Part shown: positions 52,010 to 62,150 of the stretch, piece by piece
How the letters are laid out: every line of letters begins with the position of its first letter
Position numbering within the stretch: the first letter of the stretch is position 1
Assembly: GCA_963457665.1 (NCBI GenBank)
Contig: OY735227.1
Span: forward strand, 52,232,844 to 52,296,843
Direction: 5' to 3'
From: Thysanoteuthis rhombus
Lineage: Eukaryota; Mollusca; Cephalopoda; Oegopsida; Thysanoteuthidae
DNA length: 64,000 nt
Notes under the pieces: generated by a model
The model's input: the letters and a program-made list of their open reading frames with translations, nothing else
What the model was told of the DNA's origin: nothing
Databases searched by the model: none
Translations under genes and position numbers: made by a program

Positions 52010-53130
52010 TGTTGAGCTAAATATTCCCAATTATTCTAAGTCAATTTCAAATATGTATGTTATTGATATTACTCCTGTTATATTTTCAAAAAAGATTTTT
52101 AATACGTTCTTATTTGGAAAATAGTCATCCAAGTTACATGCATGTAGATGAACTTATGCATAAGACATTTTTTTCTAATTTTTGTATGTTTATCTGTGTT
52201 ATGTGTATTTAATTAGTGGTGTAGAGGTTCATATTTATCAATATTTGTGGATTTTTTCTATCTTTTACTATGTTATCACTTTATCCCAAGAGCTAGAACT
52301 ACTTATTTTTTGTGACACATTTAATATCCTAATTCTATTGATCAGTTTATTAGAATAATTCTGGGACTTTCTAATTTTGAACAATCTTTCTAAATTAGAA
52401 CTCACTAATCTTCAACAAAGTATTAGGAGAGTATATTATTGATGGGTTGGGTTAATAATCCTCTACTTTTCAGACTCTTATGTTATTATCATTCATCGGA
52501 GATATAATTTTTGTATTTTTATTAGTACTTTCCATTACTATTCTGTGGTAGTTAATTGACGATAGACTTCTATCTATTCCAAGTAAATTGCAGATATCTA
52601 CCTTATTGATATTACTTGTTACCTTTTTCAATTAATAGTTTTTATGAAATTCTTATTTTGGAAACAGTTTTCAAAACCTAAAACATGCCTAAGGCATGAA
52701 GTTAATCTAAGAATTTTAAAATTATTTTAGTGATTTTTTCAATTTATACCAGTTATGCGTGTTTGATTAGAGGTGTAGAGCTTCATATTTATCAATATTG
52801 ATGGATTTTCTACCTATTTCTTATGGCATGATTTTAGCTCAAGTGCTAGAGCTATTTATTTCTTTATGATAGCATATTAAAGATGGGTTGGCTTAATACC
52901 CCTCTGTGCTTTTCAGATTATTAAGTTGTGATCTAATTTCCCTCCTTTTATGCTCTGAATGTTGGTATAAAATCACATCTACACACAGTATTGGCATTGC
53001 CTTTGTCTAATTTTATTTTTATTTTTTACTATGCATATTAGAGTTAATTGGATTTGTCTTAGTGAGGTACGTTTTTCACTTGCAAAATGATAACCTGGTT
53101 TGTTGGCTTATCTCATTAACTTTCCGATTC
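52010..53130. repeat. Diverged tandem duplication, about 545 bp
   Basis: TTATTGATATTACT at 52060 and 52603, GTAGAG(G/C)TTCATATTTATCA at 52221 and 52774, AGAGCTA-type segments, and GATGGGTTGG(G/C)TTAATA at 52441 and 52882 occur in the same order. Unit 2 lacks about 110 bp between the last two markers. There is a possible partial third unit after 53040. Very AT-rich and non-coding. Confidence 0.6.
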
Positions 53131-53304
53131 TTATAGTTTTTAAATGAGATTTTATCTTTTATACTAGTAGAGAAATATATCTAACTCGATAGCATAGATG
53201 TCATTACTTGACATTTTTTGAGGATTAGTTTATGTTATTAATTTGGAATTCAGTAATTCAACCAGCACATATGGTTTCCAATATAGAGAAAAATAGATTG
53301 GGGG
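53131..53304. other. Unassigned DNA
   Basis: No feature supported. Confidence 0.45.
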
Positions 53305-53327
53305 GGGGGGTAATCATGATGATGATA

Positions 53328-53365
<38 letters not shown>

Positions 53366-53430
53366 CGTCGTCGTTGTCGTTGTCGTCGTCGTCGTCGTCG
53401 TCGTCATCATCATCATCATCATCATTATTA

Positions 53431-53465
<35 letters not shown>
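53305..53465. repeat. Serial trinucleotide array (GAT)n-(CGT)n-(CAT)n-(ATT)n
   Basis: A G10 run, then GAT units (53316-53364), a CGT/TCG block (53365-53405), CAT/ATC units (53405-53425) and ATT units to 53464. Each block differs from the next by one base per unit. It ends at the 3' end of LINE copy D. Confidence 0.95.
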
Positions 53466-53708
53466 TGGAATCTCACACCAGTTGCCTAGTGGTAACCGCT
53501 CGAGTTTGAGTGACAACAAGTCTCCTCAAGTCTCCAGCCCTCCTCTCCTAGTACTCATAGGTCGCAGTAATTCTGCGATTTACAGTTTCACACCGGTTGC
53601 CCAGTGGTTATCGCTGAAGGCTGAGTGACAATAAGTCTCCTCAGGTCTTCAGTTAACGTCTCCTCTCTCTTTCGCATATCATGACAGAGCTACGATTCGT
53701 TGCAGTAC
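53466..53708 (-). other. 3' untranslated region of LINE copy D with internal duplication
   Basis: Two blocks of about 115 bp, beginning TCACACCAGTTGCCTAGTGG (53474) and TCACACCGGTTGCCCAGTGG (53588), both containing AAGTCTCCTCA(A/G)GTC(T)TCAG. The same duplicated layout is present in copies A, C and E, so it belongs to the element. Confidence 0.8.
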
Positions 53709-54725
53709 TTATATCTCTAGAACCCTCCTCAGTATCCGTGCAGTTCCCAGTAGTGCTGTGGTCTGTACGGTCTCTATCCTTCCCCTAATCCCGATCTCCT
53801 CCAGTCTCTCCCTCAGCGTTTTTGGGACAGTTCCTAGTGCGCCCACTATGACCGGTACTACCCTGGTTTTCATGTTCCACATTTTCTTTAACTCCCTTGC
53901 TAAGTCCTGGTATTTTTCCCTTTTTTCACCCTCCTTCTTTTTTACTCTATGGTCTGCAGGCACAGCCACGTCTACTATTTGGTAGGCCTTCCTTTTTTTG
54001 TCTACTATTACTAAGTCCGGTCTTCTTGCCTGGATGAGGTGGTCAGTTTGGATGTCAAAGTCCCAGAGTAGTTTGTGGTTGTCATTCTCCAAAACTGCCT
54101 CTGGCTTGTGCTGATACCACTTTTCCACATGGTTGAATCCCATTTGTTTGCTTAGTTCCCAGTGTATCATCGTTGCTACTCTATCGTGTCTATGCTTATA
54201 CTCCTTCTGGGCGAGTTGACTACATTCACTAGTTATGTGGTTTACTGTCTCATCTCTTTCACCGCACATGCGGCATTTGCTGTTTGTCTGTGTTCTGTCG
54301 ATTTTTGTTTTTATGTAGTTTGTCCTTATGCTTTTGTTTTGGGCTGCCATGATGAGCGATTCTGTTTCTCTCTTAAGGTTCCCCTTTCGTAACCACGTCC
54401 ATGATTTCTCGTCTGCTACATTTTGTATCTGTCTTTTAAACTCGCCGTACAGTTTTTTCCCTTCCCATCTTTCTTTTCTTGTTTGCTGTACTGTTCCATT
54501 ATTTTCTACTTTATTGCTTGTTGCACTATCTCTCGCGCTCTTTATGATTTCTTCACTATTTGTTTGCACATATCTTTCTAGGACTACTTTAGCTCTCTGT
54601 ACACAATCTTCTATGCTGATGAGCCCCCTGCCACCTTCTTTTCTCTTAACGTATAGTCTATCTGTATCATCTCCAGGGTGTAATGCTTTATGCATCGTCA
54701 TAAGTTTCCTTGTTCGCCTATCCAT
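53709..54725 (-). CDS. RLE-type LINE (R4/Dong-like) ORF, C-terminal 338 codons, copy D
   Basis: The best-preserved frame in the window, open from the 5' truncation at 54728 to TAA at 53709. Residues 1-45 are the end of the reverse transcriptase thumb (RLYVKRKEGGRGLISIEDCV). Residues 151-168 form a C-x2-C-x8-H-x4-C zinc finger. Residues 220-260 carry the nuclease core WDFDIQTDHL, ARRPDLVIVD and VDVAVPADHR. KYQDLARELKKMWNMKTRVV and ALGTVPKTLRERLEEIGIRG follow, ending RILRRVLEI. In R4-clade LINEs these parts bind and cut the DNA target for target-primed reverse transcription. A complete element would need the reverse transcriptase in front (about 1,000 residues in all), so this copy is a 5'-truncated insertion and probably inert. 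The absence of stops suggests it is young. The first Met is not a true start. Confidence 0.88.
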   Translation of the reverse strand: MDRRTRKLMTMHKALHPGDDTDRLYVKRKEGGRGLISIEDCVQRAKVVLERYVQTNSEEIIKSARDSATSNKVENNGTVQQTRKERWEGKKLYGEFKRQIQNVADEKSWTWLRKGNLKRETESLIMAAQNKSIRTNYIKTKIDRTQTNSKCRMCGERDETVNHITSECSQLAQKEYKHRHDRVATMIHWELSKQMGFNHVEKWYQHKPEAVLENDNHKLLWDFDIQTDHLIQARRPDLVIVDKKRKAYQIVDVAVPADHRVKKKEGEKREKYQDLARELKKMWNMKTRVVPVIVGALGTVPKTLRERLEEIGIRGRIETVQTTALLGTARILRRVLEI

Positions 54726-54726
54726 T

Positions 54727-54731
54727 GATTA

Positions 54732-54793
<62 letters not shown>
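54727..54793. repeat. (ATT)n array between LINE copies D and E
   Basis: About 21 ATT units, directly abutting the truncation of copy D and the 3' end of copy E. Confidence 0.97.
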
Positions 54794-55384
54794 TGCAATC
54801 TCACACCAGTTGCCTGGTGGTAACCGCTCGAGTTTGAGTGACAGCAAGTCTCCTCAAGTCTCCAGCCCTCCTCTCCTAGTACTCAGAGGTCGCAGCAATA
54901 CTGCAGTTTACAGTTTCACACCGGTTGCCCAGTGGTTATCGCTGAAGGCTGAGTGACAATAAGTCTCCTCAGGTCTTCAGTCAGCATCTCTTCTCTCTTT
55001 CGCCTATCATGTCAGTGCTACAATTTGCGTTTCCGCTTTCATTTCCCTTCCTCTGTTGGGTCACTATTGACAGTTAACGTTGCAGTCCTTGTATTTCTAG
55101 CACTTTCCTCAGTATCCGTGCAGTTCCCAGTAGTGCTGTGGTCAGTACAGTCTCAATCCTCCCCCTAATCCAGATCTCCTCCAGTCTCACCCTCAGTGTT
55201 TTGGGGACAGTTCCTAGTGTGCCCACTATGACCGGTACTACCCTGGCTTTCATGTTCCACATCTTCCTCGATTCTCTTGCTAGGTCCTGGTATTTTTCCC
55301 GTTTTTCACTCTCCTTCCTCTTTACTCTATGGTCTGCAGGTGCAGCCACGTCTACTTTTTGGCAGGTCTTCCTCTTCTTGTCTA
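54794..55384 (-). pseudogene. RLE-type LINE family L1, 5'-truncated copy E
   Basis: The 3' untranslated region (54797-55073) again holds the two related blocks, plus about 70 bp (55012-55080) not present in copy D. The frame 55074-55349 reads VAAPADHRVKRKESEKREKY, QDLARESRKMWNMKARVVPV, IVGTLGTVPK and ARILRKVLEI and stays open. Its stop lies 5 codons further than in copy D because TAA is CAA here. Upstream it begins within IVDKK at the (ATT)n array, so the zinc finger and most of the nuclease are missing. Confidence 0.85.
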
Positions 55385-55385
55385 C

Positions 55386-55441
<56 letters not shown>
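55385..55441. repeat. (ATT)n array between LINE copies E and F
   Basis: About 19 perfect ATT units. Confidence 0.97.
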
Positions 55442-55442
<1 letters not shown>

Positions 55443-56424
55443 TTAGATTGACGTCCTGTAGTATTCATTGCTCATCGAGTTTTTGGTCAGAAACTCAAAA
55501 CTGGCAACGATATTATGACTTGGTGGGTACAGCATTTTTTTAGTAATATATACAAAAGTGGGGTCAAAACAAGACGAAAACAACAGATATTGTTACAGTC
55601 TCAAGTTACCACATTTTTGTGATCTCAATTTCCAAGTCTTTGTACATAGTTTTTCAAACTCTTTAACACATATTTTTCTGTCTGAAGGAATGGTGATATC
55701 TAATAATAAACATCCGTTTTCTTTTCTGTCATTAATGATTATGTCTCGGCGGTTGACTTTGATGGTTCGATCCATGTGTACTAGAAAATCCAATTTTATC
55801 GCCATATTCTATGTTTCAGTTACAGGATCAGGATGGTGTTCATACCAATGTAGTGTATGTGGTGCGCTATAGTGCTTATAGACTATCCAGTAGATGTACT
55901 GAACGATTCTATCATGTCTATCAAGGGTTTTTTTTTCCAAGTGTTCTTCTAACATTGATAGTCCATGTCGCTTGGCTGTTGTTTCTACATTTTGCAACCT
56001 TAGTTGGAGCTTGTGTACGGGTCATGTTTACTTCAACTCGAAATGCGATTCCCTCGCCACAGAATGAAGCGTATGGTTTTCCAACATCCAGCCATTACTT
56101 GCCTTCAGGTAAGCATGTAGACCTATGGTTGTAGTTTTGTACGACAATTTTAACGGGACAATACATCAATCGCTTACTTTTCTTGAGAGCTAGAGTGGAT
56201 TTACGTCTGCTTTTGGGCGGTGCATTCGGTTGTTGGTGAGAAATTTCCTTGTTTTGCGTCCAAATCTGCATGTCACATATGTTCCAGTTAATAATGTAAT
56301 TATTGCACTGTACTATTGGTATTGCCAAGGTATTCATGGCTTGGATGCGGTTCTTAGAGTTGAACTGTTTTAGGGATAGCTTGGACCCTTTTCTAGTACT
56401 CCTCTTTATTCTGTCTTTCATGAA
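55442..56424 (-). pseudogene. RLE-type LINE family L2, decayed copy F
   Basis: Minus strand, from right to left: KDRIKRSTRKGSKLSLKQF, NRIQAMNTLAIPIVQCNNYI and NWNICDMQIWTQNKEI (RT thumb region). Then, after shifts, LDRHDRIVQYIYWIVYKHYS, WYEHHPDPVTET, DRTIKVNRRDIIINDRKENG, LLLDITIPSDRKICVKEFEK and KTWKLRSQKC. This is the IDVSIP-D-R-V..KE-EK type of R4-like element, clearly distinct from family L1 and like copy B. The nuclease has RRDII where RPDI is expected, and the proline change would weaken the core. Several shifts show a dead copy. Both ends lie on ATT-rich arrays. Confidence 0.75.
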
Positions 56425-56472
56425 TTATTATTATTATTACTACCACTATTATTATTATCATCATAATTATTT
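56425..56472. repeat. Imperfect ATT/ACT/ATC array, right edge of LINE cluster II
   Basis: ATT units with ACT, CCACT and ATC interruptions. Confidence 0.85.
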
Positions 56473-56978
56473 TCAAGTTGCACATTATCCGGATTTTTTC
56501 GCATTTTTCAAGTTGAGGCATTTTAAGAGTACCTTGATTCAATACCTTTGTTAGAATTCACCGTTTCAGCTTCTTTGCAAAGGGACATTATGCGGATGAT
56601 GTAAACGGTATGCATGTTGATGTAAATGATATCCTTGAGTTCGAATGAGTACGTTGCTTTCTGATGGTGTTTGTGTATAGTTTACAAAAGATTACAGCCA
56701 AAAAGTGTTTGGATAGAAATGGTTAGAATATCATCCTTTCATTGTATAAACTACAGCCGAGCGACAAGGACTATCGATGTTAAAAGAACACTGGGAACTG
56801 AAACCTCCTCATCGCCATTACCCACATCGCTCCTAAGATGCTGACGTAGATAATACCAAAACCAATCATATACCAACCATGGTAGGCAGGGGTTCAATCC
56901 ACCAAGTCATACCAAAAATTTTAAAAATGGTACTCAATGCCGTCCGGCTAAACACGAGATCCACTTCCCAATAGTGAG
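56473..56978. other. Unassigned DNA left of the 5S-like sequence
   Basis: Nothing firm. GGGGTTCAATCCACC at 56888-56902 has the form of a tRNA T-arm/B box, and could belong to a composite SINE with the 5S-like part that follows. Confidence 0.4.
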
Positions 56979-57096
56979 GTGCTACGACCAAAACACGCTG
57001 GATACTGGATTCTCGTAAGATCACTGAAATTGAGCAATGTCGAGCCAGGTCAGTAGGTAAACAGTTGAGCTTTAGGAATACCAGGTGATGTGAGTA
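56979..57096 (+). rRNA. 5S rRNA-like pseudogene / 5S-derived SINE
   Basis: 118 bases collinear with animal 5S rRNA: GTGCTACGACCAAAACACGC (5S start), TTCTCGTAAGATCACTGAAA, TTGAGCAATGTCGAGCCAGG and TCAGTA, then GGAATACCAGGTGATGTGAG (5S 3' end). Spacing between these blocks agrees with 5S to within a base or two. The box A region (ATTGAGCAATGTCGAG) is recognisable. The intermediate element/box C region (57055-57076) is changed throughout, so transcription by the usual 5S promoter is unlikely. Known 5S-derived repeats exist in several animal groups (SINE3 class), and the GAT-rich segment downstream (57185-57200) could be such an element's tail. Confidence 0.75.
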
Positions 57097-57279
57097 GGAG
57101 AATATTCTAACCATTCCTATTGAAGTTTCCTGTCCGTGTGTACCGAACCCCATCACATCATTGATGAGGCTATAAACAGATAATGATGATACATACATAC
57201 CAAACAATTAATTGGTAAGAAAAACTAAATGGCATATTCAAACAAGGTCATGTAAGAAGAAAGGGTCTAAAAAAGAGGG
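57097..57279. other. Possible tail of the 5S-derived element
   Basis: Sequence up to AATGATGATACATACATAC (57182-57200) may be the body and tail of a SINE headed by the 5S-like part; only one copy is present, so its boundary is unknown. Confidence 0.35.
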
Positions 57280-57490
57280 TAAAATCAGATAATATTAGCA
57301 ACAGCAGCCATTCAACAAATTACTTTTTTGGATCCACGTTGTGAGTTGTGGTGTCCAGCAGACATTCTTGCAGCATGACCAGTCCATTGCCATTTGATTT
57401 TTCCTAATGGGTTCTATGATATCTCTGACTCCTGATTTAACTGTGGATAGGGTTCCAAGAATCGATTGCAGTGTTAGAATGGTAACCATT
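57280..57490 (-). pseudogene. RTE-like LINE, internally deleted 3' copy
   Basis: Minus strand: LQSILGTLSTVKSGVRDIIE, PIRKNQMAMDWSC (shifted 'WQWAGHVAR'), PQLTTWIQK, then directly the 3' end AATGGCTGCTGTTGCTAATA. The RWRDEL..KYW segment found in the 48.9 kb copy is missing. Confidence 0.65.
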
Positions 57491-58453
57491 GGTTCGGTGG
57501 GACGTAGATTCAATCAATCAGTCGTAGGTTGAATCATTCAAAGGATAGAGAATGGTGGGTTCCATCAGGCTATCCCGCCCAAAACACACTCGTGAAAATG
57601 TGCTGCTATGACATGCAACGGAAAACCTTGAGTAATAGGACCAAAGACCAAAGATTAGGGGAAACACTTGATCGATACACTCTGATAGACAACTTGCCCT
57701 CCTACTCATTGACGCGTGGGTTATTCAAATTGCACTCAGTGGAGCATCACTCATAACGACTTTGATACGGTACCCCTTGACAGTAATTCTGAGAATATGA
57801 TGCCATTCAAACTTTCAGCAAGCATCAGACCATGTTACCGATTCCACAGTAGAGATGGGATGAGTCAGCTGATAGAGTTGGGAAGAACATTAAACTACCT
57901 GCCACGGCTACACGCCTATACAGACACTATGTCAACCACTTTGAACAAGAAAAACTGAAAATATTTCATTTCTCCTCCATGTAAGCCTGAACATGTTTCA
58001 TTAATTTGCAAGACTCTGTCAGTGTCTATTCAAAAGGTTAATTTTTGAAAGTGGCAGGATGTTTTGGTGTGAGAAACAGCCTGCCACGTATGTCATGTGA
58101 AATAATCTTCCGTCCGTTCCGTACGAAACTACAACTTGCAAGTATATGGCTTGTGTCTTCAGTTTTGCCAATTTAGATATTTCATATCTAAGTGAGATAT
58201 TTCTAAAGAGTCAAAGTCAAAGGGAGAGATTTCGTTGAACTTGTTTCTGTTTATGCCAGTATACTCTTTGTGGGTTATAGGGCCGTAACAACACCATGTC
58301 TGCGGATTCGGTCCGGCGAAACTTCGCTTAGCTGGGCCAATATCAGTTCTATTGGCTTTACACTCACACTGTACAATGTATAATCAAATTTTCAATACAC
58401 AAAGAAATTAATGCAATCTGTAGTACTACTCTATTTGACGCAACCAAATTACG

Positions 58454-58456
<3 letters not shown>
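57491..58456. other. Unassigned DNA
   Basis: No feature supported. Confidence 0.45.

Positions 58457-58537
<81 letters not shown>
58457..58537. repeat. (TA)n microsatellite
   Basis: Perfect TA array of about 40 units. Confidence 0.97.
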
Positions 58538-58539
<2 letters not shown>

Positions 58540-58721
58540 TACGTTGCTCACAATACACTTGGAGTTAGTGTGAAACTTTCAACAATAATGCAGTTCCCTA
58601 TTCTCTTTTCTATATTGCTGATCCATTCAAGTTGTTATGGGGGTATCGTCCCCACACCATATTGTGTGTCACTCCTTTCTTGGTGACTTGTATGCTACGT
58701 ATTGTATTTGGGCACGGAATA
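58538..58721. other. Unassigned DNA
   Basis: No feature supported. Confidence 0.45.
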
Positions 58722-58817
58722 TCATAGTGGCTCGAAACAGCGACGCCCGTCTTACCACGAGAATTGCTTGAAAGGCGCTTTATCAACAAGATAACTTGGT
58801 TACAACCAACTGAGCTC
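58722..58817 (-). repeat. 96 bp repeat, copy 1 (tRNA-like motifs on minus strand)
   Basis: Identical over 96 bases to 59912-60007, in the same orientation, with unrelated flanks. On the minus strand it starts GAGCTCAGTTGGTTGTAACC, like a tRNA D-arm/A box, and ends GTTTCGAGCCACTATGA, like a T-arm/B box. The arms do not pair well, so a true tRNA is unlikely; a SINE head is possible. Confidence 0.85.
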
Positions 58818-59911
58818 GTTGGGTGAGGAATTTTCGTTTAGCCGCCAGTAACTGGAACTCGTTCCGATCCTATAAGTTCGAGGAAAATATTTTTTGTAAT
58901 TTTACTTCCAGTCATCGAAGAAAAAAGACGGTCGCTATAGGACTAACTAGTCTCACCTTTATAAAACCTGCAACAATTTCATGAAATGTTATACTTACAG
59001 TAATTGCTAAATTTTTTCGGTGTAGATTTAACTCTACTTAAAGTTGAACAATTTTTGAATACTCCTCAGATTGTTACGTCAACCATGATATTGCTGAAGG
59101 CAGCTATGGGCACATGTACAGCCAATTAAAAAAAAAGGCTGTAGACGAAAAACACGTTATGAGACCGTGGATACAACGACAATTATGGAAAATATCTCTC
59201 AAAAGTTCTTTGTGTCGACCGAAAGACAGAGACCCTTTATTTTTCAAATATGGAACGAGTAAGAAGTAATGACACGTTGAATTACGAGCTTAGCCATGGG
59301 TGGATGTGGCTCTGTAACTCACTGTCTGCCGCCCAGGGGCTGGTCAGCCCAAATAGCATTCACTTTTTCTTTGTCATGTCAGTCATAATCCATTCTTCTC
59401 ATTCATCAGAGGCTGCATCGAGAAGATAGTCTTTAATTTCACGTCACACACCAGCGTTATCGTTCTACCTGACGTCTTATTACATTACTAATGATGTACG
59501 GACCGCAGATCCTCTGGTTATTCTTGGGCAATCCTCCATCGAAGAGGTTTACGTTAAACATGTAGACATTCAGATGCTTTTTTATATTAAGTCTAAGGTA
59601 GTTATTTCTTCGGAGAAAGCTTTTAAATTATATAATTGAGTCATCTCGTCGTCGGTTTGGGGGTATTTTGCTTATTCTTGGGGCGAGGAAAGATCAGCAA
59701 GTTATTGAAGGTGGATCTTGACTTGCCAAGGTGTGACCCACGCACTATGATCTCAGGTCCACCCTCTGAGTCATCTACGTGGCTACTGAACCTCTGTAAA
59801 AACATCAGTAAGTCAAACTCACGCGGTCATGGATAAACATGGATATTTTTTTTTTACTGGAACAAGATTTACAGGTTTCTTTTCTTTCTATAACGAGTGT
59901 GAGAAAATGTG
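58818..59911. other. Unassigned DNA between the two 96 bp repeats
   Basis: No gene supported. 59708-59770 weakly resembles 16575-16660. Confidence 0.45.
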
Positions 59912-60007
59912 TCATAGTGGCTCGAAACAGCGACGCCCGTCTTACCACGAGAATTGCTTGAAAGGCGCTTTATCAACAAGATAACTTGGTTACAACCAAC
60001 TGAGCTC
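59912..60007 (-). repeat. 96 bp repeat, copy 2
   Basis: Perfect match to 58722-58817, start to start 1,190 bp. The flanks differ on both sides from the first base on. Confidence 0.85.
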
Positions 60008-61154
60008 TACCTGGACAACCATCCAAATTTATACTGAAAAAAGAAATAAACCACATTTTGTTTGGTGTGTTACAAGTTAATTAGTGAAGTCCCACATCGT
60101 CATTGACGGAAAACGATTCCACTCCAGCACTCGTTGTACCATCTGCCAGTCTCTTTGCCATTAATTTCCTCTTGGATTTCATTTCTTGTCGGCATATTAA
60201 GCCACGTTGGTATATTTGTAAGTCCCAGTCAAGTTTTTTCCGTATTTACCCCACAATGCCCCACACATTATACGTAGTTGATTTAGTGTTCTTGTTTTAG
60301 TCTGACCGATTCAGACTCTATATAACTTATTAGACAGATAATTGATTTTAGCCAATTATTCGTCGACCAATGAAAAAGGCACTATCCTACAAAAACGACC
60401 TGAAAATATAAGGGATGGATTATATTCCTCTGTAATACAATTTTTCTTTTATAAAATTTTTACCCCTTTCTTTTTGAATTATTGCTTTTAGACAAGAAGA
60501 AAATTGTCCTAATCCTAGATAAACGATTTTCAAATCCGATGTATCTTTTCGTTTTCTTGGGGGTTGATTGTGTTTTTGTACGTCCTAGATTAAGTGTTTT
60601 CTAGGTAGTTTGTTGCTGTTGATATCCTTCATTCTATATATCTAGTGTTGTCTTTGTTTGACTGACTTGCGGCTTCTGGAGAACTCAGCAACCTGATAAT
60701 GAGCCATTTATTCATCGTTGTTCTATACTTATTCTACATTTAGTAGCATACAACTTTTATATTCCTTTATACTTACCATACATCAGCAATCAACACAGAT
60801 TTGACAAAATACCACAACACTGGATTGAAAATACATTAAAAAAAAATACAACTGATCACTAATATACAGATTCATTTCAGTATGACACTCAGAAAACTTC
60901 ACTACATTTGAGAATATACCTAGCTATTACTTATCTTTAATATAATACAGTGGAACTTGCGTACATCTATATACATTCACGTACGACATAGGCTCATCTA
61001 AAGGTCAAATTTTTGATATATGATATTCCCCCGCTAACTGAAAGTACAGAATTCCTATAAGAACCCCAAATTACATAAAGCGAAGTAATTATCGATGATT
61101 TAAATGGGAAAATTTTGCTTCTGGTAAATTAGGCTGAATCGAGGTTGAAGTGCA
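60008..61154. other. Unassigned DNA
   Basis: No feature supported. Confidence 0.45.
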
Positions 61155-61285
61155 GGAGAGAGAGAGGGAGAGGGGGAGAAGAAGAAGAAGAAGAAGAAGA
61201 AGAAGAAGAAGAAGAAGAAGAAGAAGAAGAAGGAGGAGGAGGAGGAGGAGGAGGAGGAGGAGGATGAAGAAGAAGAAGAAGATGT
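61155..61285. repeat. Purine tract (GA)n-(GAA)n-(GGA)n-(GAA)n
   Basis: About 130 bases almost free of pyrimidines on the plus strand: GAGAGA, (AGA)n 61180-61230, (GGA)n 61231-61263 and (AGA)n 61266-61281. Open frames of poly-R/L/P are artefacts. Confidence 0.96.
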
Positions 61286-61905
61286 GCACAGCCTCTATAA
61301 TGGATCGCTGTAAAATAAACGCAAAAAGATATTTTCGCTTTTCGCCTTTTCATTACAAAAACAGTTTACCAAACTGATCTGAAATTAAGAAAAAACTAAG
61401 CCAAGAATAATGAAGCTTTATTGGAACTTCTACGATGAGGAATTATCACTATTAAACACTGATTTACTGAGACTAATGTCCCCATCTTAGTTACGTTCCG
61501 TCTGTTGTCCTCCCCCTGGGGGGCTTCTTCAGGCGACTGTCGTAGTTAGTATTTATTTGGGGGTAAATAGTTTTCACGCTAAATTGGGTAGAGTAAATGA
61601 ATTTAGTAACATACCTGTCAGTCTTAAGTTCAATTCCTTGATTGAGAAGTGTAAAAAATGGTCATATACTCTAGTTCAGTGGAAGAGAGAAAGGCAAAAT
61701 GATAACGATGAATTTACTGGAACGAATTAACTGATATGGGATATTCTCCGGCGTGGACAGCAGGACGAGAGCAATATATCCTTTTAGTTTGAATTAAAAG
61801 TTAGGTTTGAAATTCCCAGAAGGTTATTTACTTCGGCAGACGTCTAAAGAAGAACATAGTAGGGGTTACAACATTGTTACTTTATTAAACAGGATGAGGA
61901 CACTA
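61286..61905. other. Unassigned DNA
   Basis: No feature supported. Confidence 0.45.
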
Positions 61906-61909
61906 GTCA

Positions 61910-62150
61910 GAGTGAAGAATCGTACGACGTGCACTAGAAGGAATCATGCTCAACGTCATGTACAGAGATCACAAGACAACTAAGTATATTACAGAAAAAC
62001 AGGATTCAGAGATAACAGAGAACCCATTAAAAACTCAAATGGCAATGGGCTGGTCATGTTGCTAGAATGTCAGACGACCATAGGACGTAACGACTTACAG
62101 CGTTAATCCCCAGAGATCATATGCGAAACTGTGGCCGGTAGAACATTTCT
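61910..62150 (+). pseudogene. RTE-like LINE fragment
   Basis: GAAGGAATCATGCTCAACGT, AGAGATCACAAGACAACTAA, AAACTCAAATGGCAATGGGC and TGGTCATGTTGCTAGAATGT, then AGAGATCATATGCGAAACTG, in the same order as in the 48.6-49.1 kb copy. The fragment ends abruptly near GTGGCCGGTAGA without the family's 3' tail. Confidence 0.68.

Noticed and set aside
54328-54837. 169-codon open frame on the plus strand
   Set aside because: It is antisense to LINE copy D and runs into the ATT array (poly-Y tail).
61129-61377. Poly-Arg/poly-Leu/poly-Pro open frames
   Set aside because: Translations of the purine trinucleotide tract.
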